Shown: positions 43,207-54,072 of the stretch, one piece after another
Layout of the letters: each line of letters begins with the position of its first letter
Position numbering within the stretch: position 1 is the stretch's first letter
Assembly (NCBI RefSeq): GCF_000023105.1
Contig: NC_012669.1
Coordinates: forward strand, 4,217,025-4,281,024
Length of the DNA stretch: 64,000 bases
Origin: Beutenbergia cavernae DSM 12333
GTDB lineage: Bacteria > Actinomycetota > Actinomycetes > Actinomycetales > Beutenbergiaceae
Reading direction: 5' to 3'
The notes under the pieces: generated by a model
Told to the model about the DNA's origin: nothing
What the model saw: the letters and a program-made list of their open reading frames with translations, nothing else
The model's database searches: none
Position numbers and translations under genes: made by a program

Positions 43207-43215
43207 CGGGCGCGG

Positions 43216-43791
43216 TCAGCGCAGGTCGAGCCGCATCAGCACGCGCGGAAAACCGTTGAGGACCGAGTCCGTGTCCGCGACCTTCGTGAAGCCGGCGGCC
43301 TCGAACAGCGCACGCGTGCCGACGTACGCCATCGTCAGGTCGACCTTCCGCCCCTGGTTGTCGACCGGGTACCCCTCGACGGCCGAGGCCTTGTGCGCGC
43401 GGGCGAACGCGACGGCGCCCGCGAGCAGGTGATGCGAGAGGCCCTCGCCGCGGTGGCCGGGGCGGACGCGGATGCACCACACGGACCAGACGTCGACGTC
43501 GTCGACGTGCGGGATCTTGCGGTTGCGCGCGAAGCTCGTGTCGGCGCGCGGGTGGACGGCCGCCCACCCGACCGGCTCCTCGCCGTCGTACGCGATGACG
43601 CCGGGTGGCGGGTCCTCGGCCACGAGCTGGGCGACGCGTTCGCCGCGCGCCGGTCCCCGGAGCGCGACGTTCTCCTTCGACGACGTCAGCCGGTAGCTCA
43701 GGCACCAGCACACGTTGGCGTCGGGGCGCTTCGGGCCGAGCACCGCGCACACGTCGTCGAACACCGTCGCGGGCCGCACCTCGATCGCCAT
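43216..43791 (-). CDS. GNAT family N-acetyltransferase
   Basis: This 191-residue acetyltransferase starts MAIEVRPATVFDDVCAVLGP. The Cys/Trp-rich NVCWCLSYRL segment near residue 30 is found in a subgroup of actinobacterial GNATs. The central acetyl-CoA motif is WCIRVRPGHRGEGLSHHLLA, followed by a VEGYPVDNQGRK segment and TRALFEAAGFTKVAD. The substrate is unknown. Confidence 0.85.
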   Translation of the reverse strand: MAIEVRPATVFDDVCAVLGPKRPDANVCWCLSYRLTSSKENVALRGPARGERVAQLVAEDPPPGVIAYDGEEPVGWAAVHPRADTSFARNRKIPHVDDVDVWSVWCIRVRPGHRGEGLSHHLLAGAVAFARAHKASAVEGYPVDNQGRKVDLTMAYVGTRALFEAAGFTKVADTDSVLNGFPRVLMRLDLR

Positions 43792-43880
43792 GCCTCAAGA
43801 TTGGCTCAAGATCGGCTGTCGTGACGCGATCGCCATCGCGTTTCCCCCCGCGGCGCCCGACGGACCCCTAGCGTTCTGGC

Positions 43881-45071
43881 GTGCCCGCCACACGGACGTC
43901 GCGCCACGGCCGAGTCCGACGACGGCGCCTCCGCCGTGCGACGGCGCTCGTGGCGCTGGCGGTCACGTCCTTCTCGGTGACGTTCGGCGTCGCCGCGTAC
44001 GCGGAGCTCCAGCGGCGGGTCGACACCCTCGACATCGGTGGGCTCGTGACGGCGCAGACGGCCGACGCGTCCGCGGACGGCGCGCACCCGGAGGACCCGA
44101 ACGCCGGACGTGCGCTCGACATCCTCGTGATCGGGTCGGACAGCCGGAGCGACGGCGCCGTCCAGGACGAGGTCACCAGCGAGCTCGCGGACACGCACCT
44201 CCTCGTGCACGTCTCGGCTGACCGGTCCCGCGTCGAGCTCGTCTCGATCCCGCGCGACGTCATGGTCGACGTCCCCGCGTGCACGACGACCGGCGGCGAG
44301 ACGATCCCCGCCCGGTTCGACCAGTTCAACAGCGCGTTCGCCGTCGGAGCGTCCGTCGGCGGCGACCTCACGTCCGCCGTGGCGTGCGACGTCGAGCTCG
44401 TCCAGTCCGTCACGGGGCTGACGCTGGACGGCTTCGTCGTCGTCCAGATGGGCGGGTTCATCGAGGTCGTCGACGCGCTCGGCGGCGTCGACATCTGCAT
44501 CCCGGCACCGCTCGACGTGCCCAAGGCGTCCCTGGCGCTGCAGGCGGGCCAGCAACGCCTCGACGGCACCCAGGCCCTCGCCTACGCACGCGCGCGAGTG
44601 GGTGTGGGCGACGGCTCGGACCCGGACCGGATCGCCCGGCAGCAGCATCTGCTCGCGGCGATGGTCGAGGAGGTCCTCTCCCGCAACGTCCTCGCCGATG
44701 CTCCGGCCCTGTACCAGGTGGTCGCGGCCACGCTCGGTTCCCTCACCACGAGCCCGAACCTCGCGTCCATCCCGGAGATGGTGAGCCTGGGGCTGAGCCT
44801 GAGGTCCGTGGGCCCGGGGAACGTCACGTTCATGACGACGCCGTTCGAGGAGTACGAGGCGGAGCCCGGGAGGCTGGTGTTCACGGACGGGGTCGAGGTC
44901 CTGTGGGAGTCGCTCGCTGCCGACGTCCCGCTCGCGTCACCGCCGGTGTCACCGAGCGCTCCGCCGTCGGCCGGCGAGGCCGCGACGACGCCGCCGGCGG
45001 CGGACGATCCGGACGCGGCGACCGAGCCTCCGCCCGACAACTCCGCCGAGGCGCTCGACGCCGAGTGCTGA
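43881..45071 (+). CDS. LytR-CpsA-Psr (LCP) family cell-wall glycopolymer ligase
   Basis: This 396-residue membrane protein has a basic N-terminus and one signal-anchor helix (about residues 18-42). The LCP domain lies outside the membrane: ILVIGSDSRSD, VELVSIPRDVMVDVP, the TLDGFVVVQMGGFIEVVDAL segment, and ALAYARARVGVGDGSDPDRI with RQQHLL. The Arg and Asp residues of these motifs bind the polyprenyl pyrophosphate donor. LCP enzymes attach wall polymers to peptidoglycan. The C-terminal 50 residues are Pro/Ala/Asp-rich. The start is GTG at 43881. It ends 73 bases from the convergent thiolase gene. Confidence 0.92.
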   Translation: MPATRTSRHGRVRRRRLRRATALVALAVTSFSVTFGVAAYAELQRRVDTLDIGGLVTAQTADASADGAHPEDPNAGRALDILVIGSDSRSDGAVQDEVTSELADTHLLVHVSADRSRVELVSIPRDVMVDVPACTTTGGETIPARFDQFNSAFAVGASVGGDLTSAVACDVELVQSVTGLTLDGFVVVQMGGFIEVVDALGGVDICIPAPLDVPKASLALQAGQQRLDGTQALAYARARVGVGDGSDPDRIARQQHLLAAMVEEVLSRNVLADAPALYQVVAATLGSLTTSPNLASIPEMVSLGLSLRSVGPGNVTFMTTPFEEYEAEPGRLVFTDGVEVLWESLAADVPLASPPVSPSAPPSAGEAATTPPAADDPDAATEPPPDNSAEALDAEC

Positions 45072-45092
45072 GGCGCGGCGGCGCGGCGCTTC

Positions 45093-45142
45093 TCGTGGCC
45101 TGTCACGAACCTCTCGCGAACGGGCCACGAACCTCTCGCGAA
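45093..45142. repeat. two 22-bp repeat units with flanking stem between convergent genes
   Basis: CACGAACCTCTCGCGAA occurs at 45104-45120 and 45126-45142, a 22-base period. TCGTGGCC (45093-45100) can pair with GGCCACGA (45123-45130). The same 22-base motif, in the opposite orientation, occurs three times inside bkdC at 54786-54851. It may serve as a terminator between the LCP and thiolase genes. Confidence 0.7.
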
Positions 45143-45144
45143 GG

Positions 45145-46308
45145 TCAGGGCGCCGCGAGGAGGACCGCCGAACCCTGACCGCCGCCGCCGCACAGGGCGG
45201 CGGCGCCGACGGAGCCGGACCCGAGCGCGCCGAGCCGCCGGCCCAGGTGGCCCACGATCCGCGCCCCGGACGCCCCGATCGGGTGCCCGAGCGCGATCGC
45301 GCCGCCGTTCGCGTTGACGATGGCCGGGTCGACGCCGAGCAGGTCGGTGGACGCGATGCCGACGGCCGCGAACGCCTCGTTGATCTCGACGGCGGCCAGG
45401 TCGCCGGCGGCGAGACCGGCGTGCTTCAGGGCCGCGTTGACGGCGTTCGCGGGCTGCGCGTGCAACGCCACGTCGGGACCCGCCACGAGCGCGTGCGCCA
45501 GGACCCGCGGGCCCGTCAGCCCGTGCGCCTGCGCGTACGCGTCGCTCACGACGACGAGCGCCGCCGCGCCGTCGGAGATCTGCGACGCGTTGCCCGCGGT
45601 GATCGTGCCCTCGGGCGAGAACGCCGGCCGGAGTCCCGCAAGCACGTCGGCTGTCGTGTCCGGCCGCACGCCGTCGTCCGCCTCGACGGTGACCCCACGG
45701 CGGCCGCTCGTCGTGAACGAGGCGATCTCCTCCGCGAGCGCCGCCGCACCGGCCGCCGCCCGCTGGTGCGACGCCGCCGCGAAGGCGTCCTGCGCCTCGC
45801 GCGAGAGCGCGTACGACGCGCCGTGCCGCTCCGTGCTCGCCCCCATCGAGTCGCGCTCGAACGCGTCGGTGAGCCCGTCGTGCTCCACGGTGTCGAGCAG
45901 TGTCACGGACCCGTACCGCTGCCCGGCGCGCGAGGAGACCCACACGTGCGGCGCCAGGCTCATCGACTCCTGCCCCACCGCCGCGACGACGTCGTACTCC
46001 CCCGTGCTGATGACGCGGTGCGCGTGCACCACTGCCTCCATGCCCGAGAGGCAGACGGCGTTCAGCGTCGTCGCGGGGACAGTCATCGGCACCCCGGCGC
46101 CGACGGCGGTCTGCCGCGCCGGGTTCTGCCCGGCACCGCCCTGCAGCACCTGACCCGCCACGGTGAGCTGGACCGCCGGCGCCGGCACCCCCGCCCGCTC
46201 CAGCGCGGCCCGCAGCGCGTGCGCCCCCAGCTCGGTCGCGGGCACCCCCGTGAACACCCCGTTGAACCGGACGAACGGCGTCCGCGCGTACCCCACGATG
46301 ACGCTCAT
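45145..46308 (-). CDS. acetyl-CoA C-acetyltransferase (thiolase)
   Basis: This 387-residue thiolase splits acetoacetyl-CoA into two acetyl-CoA. The acyl-accepting Cys86 lies in [20 protein letters not shown] carries the His, and CGGGGQGSA near the end carries the second Cys. It is the last gene of the operon from bkdA. ATG 46308 overlaps the scoB stop (ATGA). The context makes the physiological direction degradative, completing the leucine route. The comparable Mycobacterium tuberculosis operon lacks a thiolase at this place, as far as I know. Confidence 0.92.
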   Translation of the reverse strand: MSVIVGYARTPFVRFNGVFTGVPATELGAHALRAALERAGVPAPAVQLTVAGQVLQGGAGQNPARQTAVGAGVPMTVPATTLNAVCLSGMEAVVHAHRVISTGEYDVVAAVGQESMSLAPHVWVSSRAGQRYGSVTLLDTVEHDGLTDAFERDSMGASTERHGASYALSREAQDAFAAASHQRAAAGAAALAEEIASFTTSGRRGVTVEADDGVRPDTTADVLAGLRPAFSPEGTITAGNASQISDGAAALVVVSDAYAQAHGLTGPRVLAHALVAGPDVALHAQPANAVNAALKHAGLAAGDLAAVEINEAFAAVGIASTDLLGVDPAIVNANGGAIALGHPIGASGARIVGHLGRRLGALGSGSVGAAALCGGGGQGSAVLLAAP

Positions 46309-46976
46309 GACCGAGCCTCCTCCTCCGAGACGGGATCGAGGGCGACGACGACGTCGGCCTCCGTCGCGGCCAGCACGTCGTCGGCGCTCACGTCGGGCGC
46401 GAGGCGACGCAGCACCAGGCTCCCCCGGGCGGGGTCGACGTCGAGCACCGCATGGTCGGTGACGACGCGGTCGACGACGCCGCGCCCCGTCAGCGGGAGC
46501 GTGCACTCGCGCTTCAGTTTGGGTGAGCCGTCGCGCGCGACGTGGTCCATGAGCACGACGATGCGCGGCGTGCCCGCGACGAGGTCCATGGCGCCGCCCA
46601 TGCCCTTGACGAGCTTCCCGGGCACCGTCCAGTTCGCGAGGTCCCCGGTCTGCGACACCTCGAGCGCGCCGAGGATCGCGATGTCGATGTGCCCGCCGCG
46701 GATCATCCCGAACGACGCCGCCGAGTCGAAGAAGCTCGCGCCCGGCAGCACGGTGACCGTCTGCTTGCCGGCGTTGATGAGGTCGGCGTCCTCCTCGCCG
46801 TCGAACGGGAACGGCCCGAGGCCGAGGATCCCGTTCTCGCTCTGCAGCGTGATGCGCACGCCCGGCGGCAGGTGGTTCGCGACGAGCGTCGGGATGCCGA
46901 TGCCGAGGTTCACGTCGTCGCCGTCGTGCAGCTCCGCGGCGGCGACCGCCGCCATCTCGTCCCGCGTCCAGACCAT
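46305..46976 (-). CDS. scoB: 3-oxoacid CoA-transferase subunit B
   Basis: This 223-residue beta subunit activates acetoacetate with CoA from succinyl-CoA or another acyl-CoA. The catalytic Glu47 lies in LQSENGILG, after [37 protein letters not shown] and [17 protein letters not shown] are family blocks. It follows scoA by 16 bases and overlaps the thiolase, so acetoacetate made by the CitE-type lyase can be activated and cleaved. Confidence 0.92.
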   Translation of the reverse strand: MVWTRDEMAAVAAAELHDGDDVNLGIGIPTLVANHLPPGVRITLQSENGILGLGPFPFDGEEDADLINAGKQTVTVLPGASFFDSAASFGMIRGGHIDIAILGALEVSQTGDLANWTVPGKLVKGMGGAMDLVAGTPRIVVLMDHVARDGSPKLKRECTLPLTGRGVVDRVVTDHAVLDVDPARGSLVLRRLAPDVSADDVLAATEADVVVALDPVSEEEARS

Positions 46977-46992
46977 GGGTCCTCCTCCGCGT

Positions 46993-47748
46993 CTAGGGGG
47001 CGACGTGAGCGGCGTCGTCGCCGGTCACGGGTGCGTCGGCCCGCTGCGCGTCCTCGCGCGGCCGGACCGTGCGCTGCTCGATGTCCTTGACCCGCTCGCG
47101 CGCGAGCACCAGGCGGTCGACGAAGACGCCGGGGCTGACGATCGTGTCCGGGTCCAACGGCTCCTCCTGCACGATCTCGGCCTCGACCACCGTGACCCGA
47201 CCCGCCGTCGCCACGAGCGGGTTGAAGTTCCGCGCGGCCATCCGGTACACGAGGTTGCCCCAGGCGTCGGCCCGGTACGCGTGCACGAGGGCGAGGTCGG
47301 CGACGATCCCCCGCTCGAGCACGTACTCGACGCCGTCGAAGATCTGCGTCTGCTTGCCCTCCGCCACCGGCGTGCCGACCCCCGTCGCCGTGTAGAAGCC
47401 CGGGATCCCGGCGCCGCCGGCGCGCAGCCGTTCCGCGAGCGTGCCCTGCGGCACGAACTCCACGTCGAGGACGCCGTCGAGGTACTGCTGCGCGAACAGC
47501 TTGTTCTCCCCGACGTAGGAGGAGAGGACCTTCGCGACCTGGTTGTTCTCGAGCAGGAGCCCGAGGCCCTTGCCGTCGACGCCCATGTTGTTCGAGACCA
47601 CCGTCAGCCCCGTGACCCCGGAGTCGCGGACCGCCTCGATGAGGTCGGACGGGATCCCGCACAGGCCGAACCCGCCGACGGCGATCGTCATGCCGTCGCG
47701 CAGCGTCCCGTCGAGCGCCTCCGCGGCGCTGTCGTACCGCGTCGTCAT
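46993..47748 (-). CDS. scoA: 3-oxoacid CoA-transferase subunit A
   Basis: This 251-residue alpha subunit begins with the CoA-binding [15 protein letters not shown] motif. It continues [41 protein letters not shown]-type, and [25 protein letters not shown] precedes ATG 47748, which also overlaps the citE stop. It pairs with ScoB to activate acetoacetate. Confidence 0.92.
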   Translation of the reverse strand: MTTRYDSAAEALDGTLRDGMTIAVGGFGLCGIPSDLIEAVRDSGVTGLTVVSNNMGVDGKGLGLLLENNQVAKVLSSYVGENKLFAQQYLDGVLDVEFVPQGTLAERLRAGGAGIPGFYTATGVGTPVAEGKQTQIFDGVEYVLERGIVADLALVHAYRADAWGNLVYRMAARNFNPLVATAGRVTVVEAEIVQEEPLDPDTIVSPGVFVDRLVLARERVKDIEQRTVRPREDAQRADAPVTGDDAAHVAP

Positions 47749-48650
47749 GTGCTGACCTCCTGGTTGGTTGGTCGGCCGCCCGCCGTCGCCTGTCGGTCGA
47801 GAACCTCCCGCGCGTGCAGCAGCACCGGCCCGTCGACCATCTGCCCGTCGTGCACGAACACCCCGTCGTGGTCCTGCGCCGCGGCGAGGATCGCGGCGGC
47901 ACGGGCGACGGCGTCCGGCGCCGGGGCGTACGCCGTCCGGATCACCGGCACGTGGGACGGGTGGATGCACGCGGTCGCCGAGAAGCCGACGGCGGCGGCG
48001 TCCTGGGCCTCGTCGCGGACGCCGTCGAGGTCGGGAATGTCGAGGTGGACCGCGTCGATCGCCGCCTTCCCGGCGGCCGCCGCGGCGAGCAGGACGGCGG
48101 AGCGCGCGTGCTGGGCGACGTCCCGGTACGGGCCGCGCTGGCCCCCGGACCGACGGCTCGACGTCCCTCCGAGCGAGGCCACCAGGTCCTCGGCGCCCCA
48201 CATGAGCGCGACGACGCCGGGACGCCGCGCCAGCTCGGGCGCCGCCAGCACGCCCGCCGCGCTCTCGCACAGGGCGACGACGGCGTAGGGCAGCTCCGGG
48301 AGGCTCGCGTCCGCCTTCGGCACCATGACGTAGCGGTAGTCCGTGCCGGCGAGAGCGGCGAGGTCGGCGGCGTGGTCCGGCGTCCCGACGGCGTTGACCC
48401 GCACGATGGTGCGCTCCGGATCGAGCGTGCTCGCGCGCACCTCATGCCGGGCGGCGTCCTTGTGCGCCGGAGCGACGGCGTCCTCGAGGTCGAGGATGAC
48501 GGCGTCGGCGCGCTCGGCCGCCTTGGCGAACCGCTCGGGCCGGTCGCCCGGGCAGAACAGCAGCGCCGGACCCATCGCGAAGCCCGCGGGACCACCGGCG
48601 CCAGGGACGTCGTCGTCGGTCCCGGAACCGCCCATCCCGACGTCGCTCAT
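47745..48650 (-). CDS. citE: CitE-type beta-hydroxyacyl-CoA lyase (HpcH/HpaI family)
   Basis: This 301-residue protein is related to citrate lyase beta, without other citrate lyase subunits nearby. Family motifs are [26 protein letters not shown] (metal-binding Glu-Asp), [30 protein letters not shown] and [13 protein letters not shown]. In M. tuberculosis the CitE-like protein at the equivalent operon place (Rv2498c) cleaves the (R)-isomer of 3-hydroxy-3-methylglutaryl-CoA. The same role fits here: HMG-CoA to acetyl-CoA plus acetoacetate, in place of a classical HMG-CoA lyase. This is inferred from context and family. It overlaps maoC and scoA by four bases each. Confidence 0.85.
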   Translation of the reverse strand: MSDVGMGGSGTDDDVPGAGGPAGFAMGPALLFCPGDRPERFAKAAERADAVILDLEDAVAPAHKDAARHEVRASTLDPERTIVRVNAVGTPDHAADLAALAGTDYRYVMVPKADASLPELPYAVVALCESAAGVLAAPELARRPGVVALMWGAEDLVASLGGTSSRRSGGQRGPYRDVAQHARSAVLLAAAAAGKAAIDAVHLDIPDLDGVRDEAQDAAAVGFSATACIHPSHVPVIRTAYAPAPDAVARAAAILAAAQDHDGVFVHDGQMVDGPVLLHAREVLDRQATAGGRPTNQEVST

Positions 48651-49153
48651 GCGGAGCCGCCAGACGGACGGTCGGCGTGCGCCCGATGACCCTCGACCGT
48701 CCAGAACAGGGCCGTCCGCACCGCGCGCGCGACGACCACGCCGTCCTGGTTCCGCCCGACGTGCTCGAGCGTGACGACGCCCTGGCCGGGCCGCGACGAC
48801 GACGGCCGCTTCGCCGTCACCGTCGTCTCGGCGTACAGCGTGTCGCCGTGGTGCATCGGGTGCGGGAACTCGACGTCGGCGAACCCGAGGTTGGCCACGA
48901 TCGTGCCCTGCGTCAGCTGGCCCACCGAGAGCCCGACGAGCGTGGCCAGCGTGAGCATCGAGTTCACGAGGCGCTGCCCGAACGGCTGCGTCGCCGCCCA
49001 CGCGGCGTCCAGGTGCAGGGCCTGGCCGTTCATCGTGAGCGTCGTGAACAGCACGTCGTCGGCCTCGGTGAGCGTGCGTCCGGGCCGGTGCCGGTAGACG
49101 ACGTCGGGCTCGAGCTCGTCGTAGTAGAGCCCGCGCTGGGTGATCTCCCGCAT
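48647..49153 (-). CDS. MaoC-like hydratase
   Basis: This 168-residue hot-dog-fold protein has the MaoC pattern: [44 protein letters not shown] with the hydratase catalytic Asp and His, and then [20 protein letters not shown]. It should hydrate an enoyl-CoA, presumably 3-methylglutaconyl-CoA to HMG-CoA, just before the CitE-type lyase. The stereochemistry needs to match the lyase; this is inferred. The gene lies between the acyl-CoA dehydrogenase and citE, as in M. tuberculosis Rv2499c. Confidence 0.85.
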   Translation of the reverse strand: MREITQRGLYYDELEPDVVYRHRPGRTLTEADDVLFTTLTMNGQALHLDAAWAATQPFGQRLVNSMLTLATLVGLSVGQLTQGTIVANLGFADVEFPHPMHHGDTLYAETTVTAKRPSSSRPGQGVVTLEHVGRNQDGVVVARAVRTALFWTVEGHRAHADRPSGGSA

Positions 49154-49169
49154 CAGCCACGCCCCTTCG

Positions 49170-50336
49170 CTAGGCGGAGAGCCCGAGGCTGCGGGCGATG
49201 ACCATGAGCTGCACCTCGGTCGTGCCCTCGCCGACCTCCAGCACCTTCGCGTCGCGGTAGTGCCGGCCCACGGGCGACGAGTTGAGGAAACCGTAGCCCC
49301 CGAAGATCTGGGAGGCGTCCCGGGCGTTCGCCATGGCCGCCTCCCCCGCGACAAGCTTCGCCATCGACGCCTCGGCCTTGAACGGCAGCCGGGCGTCGAT
49401 GCGCTGCGCGGCGTCGTAGTAGGCCAGGCGCGCGGTGTGCGCGCGGGACTGCATCCGGGCGAGGGTGAAGGCGATGTGCTGGTTCGCGCCGATCTCGCGG
49501 CCGAACACGTGCCGTTCCTTGGCGTACCGGAGCGCCTCCTCGAGGCAGCCCTGCGCGGCTCCGGTGGCGAGCGCGGCGAACGCGACCCGCCCCTCGTCGA
49601 GGGCGCGCAGGAAGTTCGCGTAGCCCCGACCGCGGTCGCCGAGCATGTCCGACGCCGGCACGCGCACCCCGGAGAGGGTGAGCGGATGCGTGTCCGAGGT
49701 GTGCCAGCCGACCTTGTCGTAGCTCGGCCCGACCTCCAGGCCGGGGGTCCCCGACGGCACGAGGAAGCTCGACAGCTCCTTGACCGTCGCACCGTCGTCG
49801 CGCACCACCTCGCCCGTCACCGCGGTGATCGTGATGACCGACGTGATCGGCGTGCCGGAGTTGGTGATGAACTGCTTGCTGCCGTCGATGACCCACGCGT
49901 CGCCGTCCTGGACGGCGGTGGTGCGGGTGGCGCCGGCGTCCGAGCCGGCCTCGGCCTCGGTGAGCCCGAACGCCGCGAGCGCGCGCCCGGTGAGGAGGTC
50001 GGGCAGCCAGCGCTGCTGCTGCTCGGGCGTGCCGTGCCGGTAGATCGGCATGATCCCGAGCCCGACGCCGGCCTCGAGGGTGACGGCGATGCTCTGGTCG
50101 GCCCGGGCCAGGGCCTCGACCGCGAGGCACAGCGACAGGTAGTCCTTGCCCTGGCCGCCGACCTCGGTCGGGAACGGCAGCCCGAAGAGCCCCAGGTCGC
50201 CCATCTGGGCGATGATCTCGACCGGCAGGCGGCGCTGGGTGTCGTACTCGTACGCGGCCGGTGCGACGACGTCGTCGGCGAACTCGCGCACGACCTGGCT
50301 GAGCTTGGCCTGCTCGTCGGTGAGCTGGAGGGTCAT
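49170..50336 (-). CDS. acyl-CoA dehydrogenase (isovaleryl-CoA dehydrogenase-like)
   Basis: This 388-residue FAD enzyme shows the full ACAD set: [50 protein letters not shown], and [34 protein letters not shown]-type C-terminal residues. The Glu-Gly-Thr-Thr motif near the end binds FAD. Active-site Glu placement cannot be decided by eye, so substrate assignment rests on neighbours: 3-methylcrotonyl-CoA carboxylase-like genes directly follow, pointing to isovaleryl-CoA as substrate. The equivalent gene in M. tuberculosis is fadE19. Confidence 0.9.
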   Translation of the reverse strand: MTLQLTDEQAKLSQVVREFADDVVAPAAYEYDTQRRLPVEIIAQMGDLGLFGLPFPTEVGGQGKDYLSLCLAVEALARADQSIAVTLEAGVGLGIMPIYRHGTPEQQQRWLPDLLTGRALAAFGLTEAEAGSDAGATRTTAVQDGDAWVIDGSKQFITNSGTPITSVITITAVTGEVVRDDGATVKELSSFLVPSGTPGLEVGPSYDKVGWHTSDTHPLTLSGVRVPASDMLGDRGRGYANFLRALDEGRVAFAALATGAAQGCLEEALRYAKERHVFGREIGANQHIAFTLARMQSRAHTARLAYYDAAQRIDARLPFKAEASMAKLVAGEAAMANARDASQIFGGYGFLNSSPVGRHYRDAKVLEVGEGTTEVQLMVIARSLGLSA

Positions 50337-52456
50337 GGCTCTCCCTGGGGGTGGTGGGGACCTGGGGGTGCGCCCGCGGCGGGGTGTGCCGCGGGAACGG
50401 GGGTGGGCTCGGGCTCGACGACGGCGACGACCTGGCCCGCGCGCACGAGGTCGCCGGTCCGCACCTCGAGCCGGGCGAGGCCGGCGTGCGGTGCCGTGAG
50501 GGGGTGCTCCATCTTCATGGCCTCGACGACGACGAGCGTGTCGCCGGCCTCGACCCGCGCCGAACCGTTCGTCAGCTCGGCGACGGCGACGACGGTCCCC
50601 GGCATGTGGGCGAGCACCTCGGGACCGGTGGGTCCGGACTGCGTGGCGGCGCGTTCCCGCGCCTCGGGCGTCCTCAGCTCGACGGTCGCGCCGCCGAGCG
50701 CCACCCACACCGCCCCGGTCTCGGGGTCCGACGCCAGGTGGACGACCTCGCTGACGCCGTCCACGTCCAGGCGCCAGGCGTGCGCCGCTCCGCCGGGACG
50801 CAGCGCGGCGGCCACGGGCGCCACGCCGTCGACGCCGACCCGCGCGTCGGACGACGCCCCGACCACCTCCACCACCGACTCGACGCCGTCGAGAACGAAC
50901 CGGATGGCCGTCGCCCGGGGCGGGGCGTTGAGCCGCCACCCGTCGCGCGCGGCCCACGGCCCGAGCCCCTCGGCGGCAGCCTCGACCTCGACGAGCCGGA
51001 ACAGACCCGCCGCAACGAGATGGAGACGGTCCCGACCGGCCGCCCCCGGCGACCGAGGCGCGTCAGCCGAGGCGAGGAACCGCCCGATCAACCCGGTGTC
51101 GAGACGGCCGGCGCGGACGTCGTCGTCGGCGAGGAGCGCACGCAGGAAGCCGACGTTCGTCTCGACGCCGAGGAGCACGGTGCCGGCCAGGAGCGCGTCG
51201 ACGCGCCTCAGAGCCTCGGCGCGATCGGCGCCGTGCGCGACGGCCTTGGCGAGGAGCGGGTCGTACTCGGTGCCGACGCGCTGGCCCTCGACGACGCCGG
51301 CGTCCATGCGCAGGCCCGCGCCGTCGGGGTGGCTGAAGGCGAGCACGGTCCCGGTGGCGGGGAGGAAGCCGCGCGCGGGTGACTCGGCGTAGACCCTCGC
51401 CTCGATCGCGTGGCCGCGCAGCTCGACGTCGCCTTGGCGCAGGGGCAGCGGTTCGCCGGCGGCGACGCGCAGCTGGAGCTCGACGAGGTCGAGACCGGTG
51501 ACGAGCTCGGTCACGGGGTGCTCGACCTGGAGCCGCGTGTTCATCTCGATGAAGAAGAACTCGTCGGGGTCGTCCGCCGGGACGAGGAACTCGACGGTCC
51601 CCGCCCCCGTGTACGCGACGCTGCGGGCGACGTCGCAGGCGGCGGCGCCCATCCGCTCGCGCATCGCCGGGGTGAGCAGGGGCGACGGCGCCTCCTCGAC
51701 GACCTTCTGGTGGCGGCGCTGCAGCGTGCACTCGCGTTCGCCGAGGTGAACGACGGCGCCGGCCGCGTCCGCGAGCACCTGCACCTCGATGTGGCGCGGG
51801 GTCTCCACGAGGCGTTCCAGCAGGAGGGTGTCGTCGCCGAACGACCCGCGGGCGATGCGGCGCGCGGACGCGAGCGCCGCGGGCAGCTCGTCGGCGGACG
51901 AGGCCACGGCCATGCCCTTGCCGCCGCCGCCGGCGGACGGCTTGACCAGCAGCGGGAACCCCAGGTCGGCGGCGGCCTGCACCAGGGCGTCGTCGTCGAG
52001 ACCCGCGGCCTGCGTGCCCGGGACGACCGGAACGCCCCGCTCGGCGACGCGGGCCTTGGCGGCGAGCTTGTCGCCCATGAGCTCCAGCACGTCGGGCGAC
52101 GGGCCGACGAACGCGATCCCGGCACGCTCGCACGCCCGGGCGAGCGCGGGGCTCTCCGAGAGGAAGCCGTAGCCGGGGTGGACGGCGTCGGCGCCCGTCG
52201 CGTCGGCGGCGGCCACGATCGCGTCGACGTCGAGGTAGGACCGGCCGATCCGCACGGCGACGTCGGCCAGCGCCACGTGCGGGGCACCGTCGTCGGCGTC
52301 CGAGGACACGGCGACGGACCGGATGCCGAGCTGCCGCAGCGTGCGCAGGATCCGGCACGCGATCTCGCCGCGGTTCGCCACGAGCACCGTGCCGAACGGC
52401 CGCGCCCCGGCGAGCGCCGTCGTCGTCGCTTCAGCGTGCTCCCCCACGGCGCTCAC
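50333..52456 (-). CDS. accA1: acyl-CoA carboxylase alpha subunit (biotin carboxylase plus biotin carrier)
   Basis: This 707-residue protein joins biotin carboxylase (residues 20-470) to a BCCP domain. [35 protein letters not shown], the [15 protein letters not shown] loop and [14 protein letters not shown] are clear. The biotinyl Lys (about residue 648) is in [11 protein letters not shown]. With AccD1 it carboxylates 3-methylcrotonyl-CoA by context, though acyl specificity lies mostly in the beta subunit. A Pro/His-rich tail of 25 residues follows. GTG 52456 overlaps the accD1 stop. Confidence 0.93.
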   Translation of the reverse strand: MSAVGEHAEATTTALAGARPFGTVLVANRGEIACRILRTLRQLGIRSVAVSSDADDGAPHVALADVAVRIGRSYLDVDAIVAAADATGADAVHPGYGFLSESPALARACERAGIAFVGPSPDVLELMGDKLAAKARVAERGVPVVPGTQAAGLDDDALVQAAADLGFPLLVKPSAGGGGKGMAVASSADELPAALASARRIARGSFGDDTLLLERLVETPRHIEVQVLADAAGAVVHLGERECTLQRRHQKVVEEAPSPLLTPAMRERMGAAACDVARSVAYTGAGTVEFLVPADDPDEFFFIEMNTRLQVEHPVTELVTGLDLVELQLRVAAGEPLPLRQGDVELRGHAIEARVYAESPARGFLPATGTVLAFSHPDGAGLRMDAGVVEGQRVGTEYDPLLAKAVAHGADRAEALRRVDALLAGTVLLGVETNVGFLRALLADDDVRAGRLDTGLIGRFLASADAPRSPGAAGRDRLHLVAAGLFRLVEVEAAAEGLGPWAARDGWRLNAPPRATAIRFVLDGVESVVEVVGASSDARVGVDGVAPVAAALRPGGAAHAWRLDVDGVSEVVHLASDPETGAVWVALGGATVELRTPEARERAATQSGPTGPEVLAHMPGTVVAVAELTNGSARVEAGDTLVVVEAMKMEHPLTAPHAGLARLEVRTGDLVRAGQVVAVVEPEPTPVPAAHPAAGAPPGPHHPQGEP

Positions 52457-54072
52457 ATCCGGAACAGCCCGAAGCGCGGGCCGTCGTCGTCGGGCAGCGG
52501 GGTGCGGGCGCACACGCCGAGGGCGAGGCCGAGCACGCGGCGGGTGTCGGCGGGGTCGATGATCCCGTCGTCCCAGAGGCGCGCCGTGGCGTAGTACGGG
52601 TTGCCCTGCTCCTCGTAGCGGGCGTGCATCGAGGCGCGGAAGGTGGCCTCCTCCTCGGCGGGCCAGTCCTCGCCTCGGGCATCCACCTGGTCGCGCTTGA
52701 CGGTCGCGAGCACGCTCGCCGCCTGGGCGCCGCCCATCACCGAGATCCGGCTGGCGGGCCACGACCACAGGAACCGCGGCGAGTACGCGCGCCCGCACAT
52801 CGAGTAGTTCCCGGCACCGAAGGAGCCGCCCACGATCACCGTGAGCTTCGGGACGCGCGTGGTGGCGACGGCCGTGACCATCTTCGCGCCGTCCTTCGCG
52901 ATGCCGCCGGCCTCCGCGTCCCGCCCGACCATGAAGCCGGAGATGTTCTGCAGGAACAGCAGCGGGATGCCGCGCTGGTCGGCGAGCTCGATGAAGTGCG
53001 CCCCCTTGAGGGCCGACGTGCCGAACAGCACGCCCTGGTTGGCCAGGATCCCCACCGGGTGGCCGTGGATGCGCGCGAAGCCCGTGACGAGCGTGGTGCC
53101 GTACTCCCGCTTGAACTCGTGGAGCTCGCTGCCGTCGACGAGCCGGGCGATGATCTCGCGCGGGTCGTACGGCGCCTGGACGTCGGTCGGCACGACGCCG
53201 TAGATCCCCTGCGGATGCTCCGGGTCGACGGCGGGTGGCCGGGTCTCGGCGACGTCCCAGGCGGGGTCCGGGTCCGGCGGGAGGGTTGCGACGATGCCGC
53301 GGACGATGCGCAGCGCGTCCTCGTCGTCCTCGGCCAGGTGGTCGGTGACGCCGGACGTGCGGGCATGCAGGTCGCCGCCTCCGAGCTCCTCGGCCGTCAC
53401 CACCTCGCCGATCGCGGCCTTCACGAGCGGCGGGCCGCCGAGGAAGATCGTGCCCTGGTTCCGCACGATGACCGTCTCGTCGCTCATCGCGGGCACGTAC
53501 GCGCCGCCCGCCGTGCACGAGCCGAGGACGGCCGCGATCTGCGGGATGCGCGCCGCCGAGAGCCGGGCCTGGTGGTAGAAGATGCGGCCGAAGTGGTCGC
53601 GGTCGGGGAACACCTCGGCCTGGAGCGGCAGGAACGCGCCGCCGGAGTCCACGAGGTAGACGCACGGCAGCCGGTTCTCGAGGGCGATCTCCTGGGCCCG
53701 CAGGTGCTTCTTGACCGTCGTCGGGTTGTACGTGCCGCCCTTCACGGTCGCGTCGTTGCTCAGCACCATGACCTGGCGGCCCTCGACCACCCCGATGCCG
53801 GCGATGACACCCGCGGCCGGGGACTCGCCGTCGTACATCCCCTCGGCGGCGAGCGGGGCGATCTCGAGGAACGGCGTCCCGGGATCGAGGAGGTGCTCCA
53901 CGCGTTCGCGCGGCAGCAGCTTGCCCCGCTCCACGTGCCGCGTCCGCGCGCGCTCCGGCCCGCCCCTGGCCGCCGCTGCGGTGCGCTCGCGCAGCTCGGC
54001 GGCGAGGGCGCGCTGGGCGGCGTCGTTCGCCCGGGCAGTGGCCGGGTCGACGGCGCTGGCGAGGGTGGTCAT
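52453..54072 (-). CDS. accD1: acyl-CoA carboxylase beta subunit (carboxyltransferase, methylcrotonyl-CoA type)
   Basis: This 539-residue carboxyltransferase has both crotonase-like halves: [65 protein letters not shown] in the first, and [40 protein letters not shown] and [20 protein letters not shown] in the second. NISGFMVG and the [10 protein letters not shown] block fit methylcrotonyl-CoA carboxylases rather than propionyl-CoA carboxylases. It overlaps bkdC and accA1 by four bases each. Confidence 0.93.
   Translation of the reverse strand: MTTLASAVDPATARANDAAQRALAAELRERTAAAARGGPERARTRHVERGKLLPRERVEHLLDPGTPFLEIAPLAAEGMYDGESPAAGVIAGIGVVEGRQVMVLSNDATVKGGTYNPTTVKKHLRAQEIALENRLPCVYLVDSGGAFLPLQAEVFPDRDHFGRIFYHQARLSAARIPQIAAVLGSCTAGGAYVPAMSDETVIVRNQGTIFLGGPPLVKAAIGEVVTAEELGGGDLHARTSGVTDHLAEDDEDALRIVRGIVATLPPDPDPAWDVAETRPPAVDPEHPQGIYGVVPTDVQAPYDPREIIARLVDGSELHEFKREYGTTLVTGFARIHGHPVGILANQGVLFGTSALKGAHFIELADQRGIPLLFLQNISGFMVGRDAEAGGIAKDGAKMVTAVATTRVPKLTVIVGGSFGAGNYSMCGRAYSPRFLWSWPASRISVMGGAQAASVLATVKRDQVDARGEDWPAEEEATFRASMHARYEEQGNPYYATARLWDDGIIDPADTRRVLGLALGVCARTPLPDDDGPRFGLFRM

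Noticed and set aside
45247-48288. A 1013-codon open frame on the + strand across the thiolase-CoA transferase-citE region
   Set aside because: It is antisense to four clear enzyme genes with 1-4 base overlaps. Long antisense frames are normal at this GC content, and its product is Arg/Gly/His-rich without domains.
47745-48650. Citrate lyase
   Set aside because: No alpha or gamma citrate lyase subunits or ligase nearby, and the surrounding genes belong to leucine catabolism.
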